Below are positions 1-5,046 of a stretch of 6,804 bases of DNA, piece by piece. The notes below the pieces were generated by a model. It saw only the letters and a program-made list of their open reading frames with translations, did not search any database and was not told where the DNA came from. Position 1 is the stretch's first letter, and each line of letters opens with the position of its first letter. A program made the translations under genes and the position numbers. Origin of the DNA: Heteroscillospira sp050252415 (GTDB lineage: Bacteria; Bacillota; Clostridia; Oscillospirales; Oscillospiraceae); assembly GCA_050252415.1 (NCBI GenBank), contig JBFWKZ010000128.1, positions 1 to 6,804 on the forward strand, read 5' to 3'.

Positions 1-3000
1 CAGATCGGCAATATGCATAAGCTGGTCCGCAGGGTTTATGATGTCGGAAGGGAAATATGCCTCGCCGTAGGTTTTTGTAAGCTCTTGATATGCTGTGTCC
101 ACGGGCAGGCCATTTTGGGATATGATGAATCTCCCGAAATTGCGCTTGCGGAAGTCGTTGAAATCCGCAATCTCGCCCTTGTCATTAAAGGCAAGTTTTG
201 TATTACGCAGATAAGAACGGATATCCCGATAGACGCGCAGCTCTTCACTATTGGTAAGTTCAGAAGCATTCTGAACGACCTCACGCGCAATGTCAAGTGC
301 CTGAGTTTTAATCTCCGAATAGGTCAGCTCGTTCTTGCCGTCACCATTATTAACGATGAACTCACCCAGGGATTTGAGCTTGTCACTGATCGCGTTAGCC
401 TTTATCTCGCTGGAATAGTCCTTGATTATACTCTTGCCGAGTTTATTTACATCGTCATTACGGAGAGATTTGCGCTCTGTGCGCTTAGTCTGAGATTTCC
501 AATAGTCCACGCGCTCACGCAGCGTATCATTCTGCTTACGCAGTTCACCAAGCGATTCAGCGTCACGGGAGAAAATTTCCTCTTTTGTGTTGCTATTCTC
601 TGCGGAATCGCGTATACTGTCAGTAGATACAGCGTTAGTCGACAGGGTGTAATCGTTTCCGGGTTCCGTCCCGGTCTCCCGATTAAGTCCGGCGCTGTAT
701 TTTATTTTGCCAAAATTTGCAGCCGGTTTTATTGCTACGATATCATAAAGAATCATACTGCCGCCGATCTTATTTGCTACAATGACCTCGGCTGTATAAT
801 CATCGCCCCCCACACGTAATAAAACATCACCACGGGCAAACGATGTAATGTTACCTTTGCGCGGATGCTTCAGTCCCTCATTAATCCAGTTTTGCGCCGC
901 TTTTAGCACATCACCTGAATTTGCCGCAGCGCGCAATTTGTCCTTGAAAACAAGCGGATATGCCTTCTTCAGCCGCTTGGAATATTCCGAGTAGAATATC
1001 TCACTTAAACTTTGACTATTGATATTAATAGCGCTGTTCGCAATCTGCACCCCTGCCGGGTAGCGGGAGCGGATAGCGTTTTTTACTGTTGAAATCCATT
1101 TGTCACTCGAAACGCCATCAAGTATATCGTCTTCGATTACTGCAACCGCCTTTCCGGTCTTAGTACGTCCGACCGGACTAAATCGCTCAGTGGGCGGCCC
1201 CGTGGTCCTGTCTGTCGCGGCCACATTCTCGCGGCTGTCCGTCGTATCCCTAACGGTATCAGAGAACTTTGTCGCGCCCTCAACATCGGTGTATGCGTTC
1301 TCGAATACATCAATTCCGGCATAGGCGTCCGCAAAGACCTCTTCGAGTATGTAATCCTTGTCGACAGTGGCATTGCCCTCTTTATCGGTAAAATACTCGG
1401 CGGCGTAAAATTCGGCCATCGCGTCAATCTCCGCCTCACTGTGGCTGCTTATGATGTCCTCGCGCACCTTTTCAAAAAGCCCGCCGTCCTCTTTGGCTTT
1501 GGCGTGAAATTCTTCGTGCTTCGCGATCTGCTCAACCGTCAGCGTGTCATGATCGGCACGTACCCACATGCGCTTGCCGTCAGCGGATACCGCGCCCCTT
1601 GCCGTAAACTTGCCTCCGGCATCACGCATTTCCAGAGAGCCGGTAAAATAGATAAGATGCCGACCGGCTTTTTCCTGCGCTCGGTATAGCATGCGCATTT
1701 CAGGTGTCCAATAATCCGAACCAACCACACGCAGGGTCTTATCGGTCGTACCGCTGGAAATGCCCTGCCCGGCAGTGCTTACTTGTTCTTGAGTCTGGAC
1801 AGAATTTCGGATTTGAGCTGCTGTTTCCGCTTGAGCGCTTCGGGATCCCCCGCTTTGAGCTTCGCCTGTCCACGCTTCCACGCTTCCACTTTGCTCGCTG
1901 GGATCCAGATCGTATGACCGCTCTCCGTCTCGACCGCTACCCTCATCTCCTGATTGTCCGCTTTCTTCTTGTCCATATTCCGTAGCCTCCGTTTCAGTTG
2001 TTTTGATGGTATTATCAGAATTATTGGTTTTAAGGGCCGAACCGTTCGCAGCGTCGGCCTGTCCGGAAATGTATGCCGCTTCTTTCTGGTATTTTGTCAG
2101 TATATCATATTTTGGCTCAACCAAGTCTGCCTTTTCGCTGTTGACACCGGCATTATAATACCGTACCGCATCATCAAAATATTGGGCGGAGTCCTGCGTC
2201 GTGGGATCATAGAATTGTGCTATGAAGGTTGAACCGCTTTTCCCGAGGACTGTTGAAGCATCATTTATCTGCTGTGTTCGGCGCTCAATCTCTGCCGAAT
2301 CAGGCTGTGTGGCGGTGTTATCTTTGGTTTGAACGCTTTCATTTTCAATAGTGTCATTTATTGCCTGAGAAGAGATATTGCTATCTGGAAGACTTGCAAG
2401 CGTATTGTCTGCGCTATGGCTAGAACTGTTCCCCTGTAATTCGCTTTGCATGGGTTGTTTATTATCGATTCCCTGCGTATTATTAGAATTGTTATTTTGA
2501 ACCGGTACAGCATTCTGAATGTTGCTCTCAGCATTTCCGCCGAGAGAATTGAGCGCTATATTCCCGCCCTGCATAATCACACCGAGTTCCGATCCAATAA
2601 GGAAATCATATAGCGCATTGCTTAATACTTCAGGACTTGAGAAAATTGTTTCGGCGTCTTTGTTGTATGTTAGTTTTTGAAGGTATGGGTCAATAGCGTC
2701 TTGTAAAAGTTCTTCTGATCCCTCGCCGAAGCTGTTAGCCGCGAGGCTGAGAACCCCATTCAAAACCGCCCGCCCTTCAACTGTATTCGAGAGTTTATTA
2801 GATAGTTTAGATATAGCACTTTTGACCACATTATCGGTAATACCGGGGGCCGCTACCTTTAACCCAGCGTAGGCAATATTGGAAATTCTTTCTGTAGCAT
2901 AGGCAAGAGCTGCCGACCCTGCGCCGTATGCAAGCTGTTGGTCTAGCGTTGCGCCTGCTTCCTTTGCCTGCTCGGTAGCACCACCAAAGGCGCGGGCAGT

Positions 3001-3864
3001 CATGGAAGGCATTATTCCGCCTCCTGTTACGTAACCCGTCGCAATATCCCCGGCTAATTGTGCGGCTCCAACACCTAGATCAACAAGATTTTGGCCGACA
3101 GAACCAAGCCCCTCTTTAGCATTTTGTATATCAGTCGCGCCGCTTTCAGATATATCTTTAGCCGCCTCACGCGCGGCAGGTCCCGCGGATATATTGGCAT
3201 TTACCGCTTTTGCGTTCATAGCGAGCTGACTTTCAACAAGTGCAATTTCATCATCTATATCTACACGCTGAGATTCGGTCATTGTGTCATAATATTTTTC
3301 TTTGTTGGCTTTCAAAGCCTCCAAACGTTGTCGTTCGCTGTCTACCTGCTGCTGATATATGTCTGTCATATAAGTGCCGCCAGTGGCTTCAACAGCCGTT
3401 CCTGCGCCGCTCCAAAGGTCTCCAAGATAATTTTTAGCGGCCCCTTTTATGACATTACCAATGCGTTCACCAAACGTTGGAGAAGCCTCCGTATTCATAG
3501 ATGCTCTCCGGGAGGCAAGATCTGATTCCCTTGCGGGATTATTATAAATACCAGTAGATGTATCAACAGGTATTGGCTGCCCTGTCAATGTTTCAAGCGC
3601 GCCGAGGTCGATACGCTGAGGTGCCATAGCAGCTAAAGTTTCAATCGGATCATTTGGCATATTGTTAATAGGCATAGCAAAAGTACTTGTATGTGCTGTC
3701 TTTAACGCTTCCCTTCGGGCATCATTCTCCTTAGCCTTCTCAAGAGCCCTATTGTAAAGACTATCTTTAGAAGACTGCTTATATGTGCTAAGCACTTTTG
3801 CCCTATCGGCATCATTTTTTTTTGCTTTTTCCTGTGCTCTTTTAGAAATATTGTCTAAGCTCAT
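1..3864 (-). CDS. Giant phage polyvalent protein with zincin and LPD3/BECR-like domains (3' end outside window)
   Basis: The frame is open for 1288 codons from ATG 3864 to base 1, with no stop, so the protein is longer. Modules in order: a charged helical N-terminus with a repeated motif (9-21 and 39-51); a Gly/Ala-rich hydrophobic helical region (~252-395) that ends near EGSEELLQDAIDPYL; an Asn/Ser/Gln-rich linker (~440-525); a small globular piece (~525-605); a second linker (~606-705); a zinc metallopeptidase-like domain (~708-862; HEEFH 783-787, EEVFAD 841-846); an LPD3/BECR-like domain (~900-1053); and a coiled-coil plus helical region (~1095-1288) with DFNDFRKRNFGRF and NPADQLMHIADL. 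This matches the architecture of phage polyvalent proteins (Iyer and co-workers), which are thought to be delivered with phage DNA to act on host functions. I read no cysteine in it. It follows tail and putative ejection genes. The class is fairly sure; target and delivery are inferred. Confidence 0.8.
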   Translation of the reverse strand, partial: MSLDNISKRAQEKAKKNDADRAKVLSTYKQSSKDSLYNRALEKAKENDARREALKTAHTSTFAMPINNMPNDPIETLAAMAPQRIDLGALETLTGQPIPVDTSTGIYNNPARESDLASRRASMNTEASPTFGERIGNVIKGAAKNYLGDLWSGAGTAVEATGGTYMTDIYQQQVDSERQRLEALKANKEKYYDTMTESQRVDIDDEIALVESQLAMNAKAVNANISAGPAAREAAKDISESGATDIQNAKEGLGSVGQNLVDLGVGAAQLAGDIATGYVTGGGIMPSMTARAFGGATEQAKEAGATLDQQLAYGAGSAALAYATERISNIAYAGLKVAAPGITDNVVKSAISKLSNKLSNTVEGRAVLNGVLSLAANSFGEGSEELLQDAIDPYLQKLTYNKDAETIFSSPEVLSNALYDFLIGSELGVIMQGGNIALNSLGGNAESNIQNAVPVQNNNSNNTQGIDNKQPMQSELQGNSSSHSADNTLASLPDSNISSQAINDTIENESVQTKDNTATQPDSAEIERRTQQINDASTVLGKSGSTFIAQFYDPTTQDSAQYFDDAVRYYNAGVNSEKADLVEPKYDILTKYQKEAAYISGQADAANGSALKTNNSDNTIKTTETEATEYGQEESGQSGDEGSGRDGERSYDLDPSEQSGSVEAWTGEAQSGGSRSAQAETAAQIRNSVQTQEQVSTAGQGISSGTTDKTLRVVGSDYWTPEMRMLYRAQEKAGRHLIYFTGSLEMRDAGGKFTARGAVSADGKRMWVRADHDTLTVEQIAKHEEFHAKAKEDGGLFEKVREDIISSHSEAEIDAMAEFYAAEYFTDKEGNATVDKDYILEEVFADAYAGIDVFENAYTDVEGATKFSDTVRDTTDSRENVAATDRTTGPPTERFSPVGRTKTGKAVAVIEDDILDGVSSDKWISTVKNAIRSRYPAGVQIANSAININSQSLSEIFYSEYSKRLKKAYPLVFKDKLRAAANSGDVLKAAQNWINEGLKHPRKGNITSFARGDVLLRVGGDDYTAEVIVANKIGGSMILYDIVAIKPAANFGKIKYSAGLNRETGTEPGNDYTLSTNAVSTDSIRDSAENSNTKEEIFSRDAESLGELRKQNDTLRERVDYWKSQTKRTERKSLRNDDVNKLGKSIIKDYSSEIKANAISDKLKSLGEFIVNNGDGKNELTYSEIKTQALDIAREVVQNASELTNSEELRVYRDIRSYLRNTKLAFNDKGEIADFNDFRKRNFGRFIISQNGLPVDTAYQELTKTYGEAYFPSDIINPADQLMHIADL
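706..1167 (-). other. LPD3/BECR-like domain within the giant protein
   Basis: Residues ~900-1053, beginning GRTKTGKAVAVIEDDILDGV and ending ILYDIVAIKPAANFGKIK. Notable blocks are LKHPRKG (H1000), SFARGDVLLRVGGDDYTAEV (R1011, Y1023) and LYD. From memory this resembles the large polyvalent protein-associated domain LPD3, or a phage BECR-type (Barnase-EndoU-colicin-RelE) nuclease domain. H1000, R1011 and Y1023 are candidate active-site residues. I cannot tell the two families apart without a profile search. Confidence 0.5.
1279..1743 (-). other. Zincin-type metallopeptidase-like domain within the giant protein
   Basis: Residues ~708-862. The HExxH motif is H783-E784-E785-F786-H787 (1518-1504). 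Before it come ARGAVSADGKRMWVRADHDT and TVEQIAKHE, a strand-then-helix layout typical of zincins in phage polyvalent proteins. After a 54-residue gap comes EEVFADAYAG, where E842 (or E841) could be the third zinc ligand and D846 a second-shell residue. All main catalytic residues appear present, so an active peptidase is plausible. Substrate unknown; it could also process the giant protein itself. Confidence 0.7.
1779..1976 (-). CDS. Nested small basic protein in the +1 frame of the giant gene
   Basis: This is a 65-aa protein (MDKKKADNQEMRV...LSRLKNK) read from inside the giant gene, one base ahead of its frame. Evidence for coding: GGAGG 9 nt before the ATG; an ordinary, well-mixed protein composition; a strand-turn-strand then helix pattern (VAVETESGHTIWIPASK, then VEAWKRGQAKLKAG and a Lys-rich C-terminal helix); and codons typical of the neighbours (GCG, AAG, CTC, GAG). 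Across the same bases the giant frame is a Gly/Ser/Gln/Glu-rich linker (about residues 630-695), as expected when one frame is tied by another. The first half suggests a small beta hairpin and the end is strongly basic, so nucleic acid or protein binding is possible. I do not recognise a named family. It could be a relic of a once separate gene between two now fused ones. It lacks Cys, signal peptide and membrane segments. Confidence 0.6.
   Translation of the reverse strand: MDKKKADNQEMRVAVETESGHTIWIPASKVEAWKRGQAKLKAGDPEALKRKQQLKSEILSRLKNK
1870..1889 (-). repeat. 8-bp tandem repeat, 2.5 copies, in the overlapping reading frames
   Basis: The coding strand reads GTGGAAGC twice, or about 2.5 times counting the partial GTGG unit (plus-strand unit ccacgctt at 1870-1877 and 1878-1885, then ccac). 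Because 8 is not a multiple of 3, both frames read Val-Glu-Ala-Trp from it, one copy apart. Loss of one unit would join the start of the nested gene to the zincin part of the giant gene. Confidence 0.85.
1986..1990 (-). promoter_or_regulatory. Ribosome binding site of the nested small gene
   Basis: The coding strand reads GGAGG, followed by CTACGGAAT (9 nt) and then the ATG at 1976. In the giant frame these bases are part of ordinary Thr-Glu-Ala codons, so the match could be chance, but strength and spacing are as good as those of the main genes. Confidence 0.6.
2680..3111 (-). other. Gly/Ala-rich hydrophobic helical region of the giant protein
   Basis: Residues ~252-395 contain stretches such as NLVDLGVGAAQLAGDIATGY, AYGAGSAALAYA and VLNGVLSLAANSFGEGSEEL, with many small residues spaced as in glycine-zipper helices. 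The block DAIDPYLQKLTYNKDA follows. Similar segments recur in other large phage polyvalent proteins. The helices are only moderately hydrophobic, so they may be membrane-active or may simply pack on each other. Confidence 0.5.
3712..3840 (-). repeat. Two-copy N-terminal peptide repeat in the giant protein
   Basis: Residues 9-21 and 39-51 both follow RAxEKAKxNDAxR, exactly 30 residues (90 nt) apart; the copies lie at 3840-3802 and 3750-3712. The codons differ at silent positions (GCA/GCT, AAA/AAG, GAA/GAG), so the peptide and not the DNA has been kept. Charged amphipathic helices are likely. The role is unknown; a packaging or binding tag is one possibility. Confidence 0.75.
3815..3823 (-). 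repeat. A9 homopolymer near the 5' end of the giant gene
   Basis: On the coding strand nine A residues run through codons 14-17 (Ala-Lys-Lys-Asn, GCA AAA AAA AAT). Gain of one A would place a TGA straight after the run; loss of one A would shift into a frame that ends about 33 codons later, at a TAA. Confidence 0.85.
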
Positions 3865-3869
3865 AAGGC

Positions 3870-3875
3870 CCTCCC
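3870..3875 (-). promoter_or_regulatory. Ribosome binding site for the giant polyvalent gene
   Basis: GGGAGG on the coding strand directly follows the TAA stop of the previous gene (3878-3876) and ends 5 nt before the ATG at 3864. It supports that start and tight translational coupling. Confidence 0.8.
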
Positions 3876-5030
3876 TTATAGCAATCCGAATCTATCCAGC
3901 AGATATTTATAATCGTTATCATTAATAACCCCGCTATCAAGCTCTTGGTTAATATGGTGCAGCCGGTCAGTATCGTTTGAATAAAATTTAACTAAATCAT
4001 ATTCGATCTCTTTTGCGCTCTTTGATACCGCCGAAAGATTATACCCATATTCATCTTGATACTGAGCATAAAGCCCGGCAGATGACGTAAACCCGTATTT
4101 TTTGTAGTTGGAAGCAATGAAGTTTTGCGGATTGGAACTATTTTTTGCCGCTTCAAACAGTCCATCATAATCAGGATCGCCGCCGTTATTGTCATCTCCC
4201 CCGTTGCCTCCATTGCCGCTACTGCTATAAACGACGTTTGGCGTATTCTGCGACTGATAATAAGCCTGCATTGCCGGTACATAATCGTCAGATACATTTG
4301 CAGCCGCAATAAGGCTTTCAGACGGTGTCCCACCGGCGGCAAGGATTGAATCAAGTTCGTTTTTGGCGGACTCCGTAGCATTTTGAGCTTTGGTATAATC
4401 GTCCTGCGCGACGTTATAATCCCACTCCTTTTCAGATTCAGCCCTATTATTAACCGAGTCGTTAAGGCTTTGCAGCATTGAAATTTTCGAAAGATCATTG
4501 CTGCGGTCATCCGAATACATTGAGTAGGCAAGCTGCTGAAGCTGCGGCAGGGCGTCATTCAACTGAGCGTTATAATAGTCGCCCGCCTGCGTTGCGGCGT
4601 TCACCGCCGCCGTGGACGGAATACCTCCGGTCATCGCCGCGTAATTGCCAAGCGTATCCTCGGTCGCGCGCTGCCCTTCGCGGAGATACTGCTTTTTGTA
4701 GCTGCTGTACAGCGGGTCGTCCTCCGGGTCGTAACTGAATGGATCGCGTTTAAGATAATCGGTCAGGGTATCGTCCAGAGCTTTTTCATAGTCTGTATTT
4801 GCTTTATTATAATTGGCGATATAATCTATCGCCGTCTGAGATTTATCATCATAAGCATATTGCGCAAGATCAGGTGTTTCCGGGTTTGTGGCTTTTTTTA
4901 TACGCCTGCCCAATGCATAAGAAACGTCCTGGGCCGACGCGCCGGAATCCATCATGTCACCCATGACTGTACCCCAATCTGTGGTTGCATCATCAAGACC
5001 TTGCAGATAATCATATTTTTTCTTAGCCAA
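3876..5030 (-). CDS. Phage virion-associated protein of unknown role, possible internal/ejection protein
   Basis: From the TTG at 5030 this encodes 384 aa, beginning MAKKKYDYLQ. The ATG at 5060 would add ten residues (including the only Cys) and overlap the hub gene by 17 nt, so TTG is preferred. The protein is helical, acidic and rich in Asp, Asn, Tyr, Ala and Ser, with no cysteine, signal peptide or clear membrane segment. Residues ~96-170 form a core (DPFSYDPEDDPLYSSYKKQY, then GNYAAMTGGIPSTAAVNAA and LNDALPQLQQLAYSMY). I recognise this pattern (DPLYxxYKxQY...AAxTGG...LNDxxPxLxxLA) from hypothetical proteins in Firmicute phage tail regions. A coiled, charged stretch follows (~190-235), then a Gly/Asn/Asp linker (271-287), and a C-terminal unit ending INDNDYKYLLDRFGLL. 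Its place between the tail hub and the giant polyvalent gene suggests an internal or ejection role, which is not shown. The TAA stop is 11 nt before the next start. Confidence 0.7.
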   Translation of the reverse strand: MAKKKYDYLQGLDDATTDWGTVMGDMMDSGASAQDVSYALGRRIKKATNPETPDLAQYAYDDKSQTAIDYIANYNKANTDYEKALDDTLTDYLKRDPFSYDPEDDPLYSSYKKQYLREGQRATEDTLGNYAAMTGGIPSTAAVNAATQAGDYYNAQLNDALPQLQQLAYSMYSDDRSNDLSKISMLQSLNDSVNNRAESEKEWDYNVAQDDYTKAQNATESAKNELDSILAAGGTPSESLIAAANVSDDYVPAMQAYYQSQNTPNVVYSSSGNGGNGGDDNNGGDPDYDGLFEAAKNSSNPQNFIASNYKKYGFTSSAGLYAQYQDEYGYNLSAVSKSAKEIEYDLVKFYSNDTDRLHHINQELDSGVINDNDYKYLLDRFGLL

Positions 5031-5037
5031 AATATCG

Positions 5038-5046
5038 CACCTCCTA
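5038..5046 (-). promoter_or_regulatory. Ribosome binding site that fixes a TTG start
   Basis: The coding strand reads TAGGAGGTG. Its TAG is the stop codon of the tail hub gene. GGAGG (5044-5040) ends 9 nt before a TTG codon at 5030. An ATG lies ten codons further upstream at 5060, but that ATG has no such site and lies inside the hub gene. Confidence 0.85.

Noticed and set aside
13..819. Plus-strand open frame of 268 codons opposite the end of the giant gene
   Set aside because: It is rich in Ile, Leu, Cys and Val with no domain sense, as expected from the antisense of a charged helical coding region. No ribosome binding site was seen, and it would lie wholly over a conserved minus-strand protein.
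1137..1439. Minus-strand frame of 100 codons overlapping the zincin domain
   Set aside because: The Arg/Pro/Thr-rich product is typical of an out-of-frame reading of GC-rich coding DNA. The overlapped frame holds the conserved zincin residues, so the tie runs the other way from the nested 65-codon gene.
1779..1990. Programmed ribosomal frameshift joining the giant frame to the nested frame
   Set aside because: No slippery heptamer or following stem-loop was seen before the overlap, and the nested frame has its own ribosome binding site and ATG.
3091..3525. Plus-strand frame of 144 codons opposite the N-terminal part of the giant gene
   Set aside because: The Phe/Ile/Ser/Cys-rich product has no family features. 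The opposite frame reads as a normal protein with conserved phage-type segments.
3785..3795. Perfect 11-base inverted repeat gtgctaagcac
   Set aside because: The arms are only 5 bp with a 1-base centre, inside coding sequence and with no T-run after it, so neither a terminator nor an operator is supported.
3992..4558. Minus-strand frame of 188 codons inside the 384-aa gene
   Set aside because: Its product is Met/Arg/Ile/Lys-rich without recognisable structure. It spans parts of the core and the Gly/Asn linker of the true gene, and I see no reason to prefer it.
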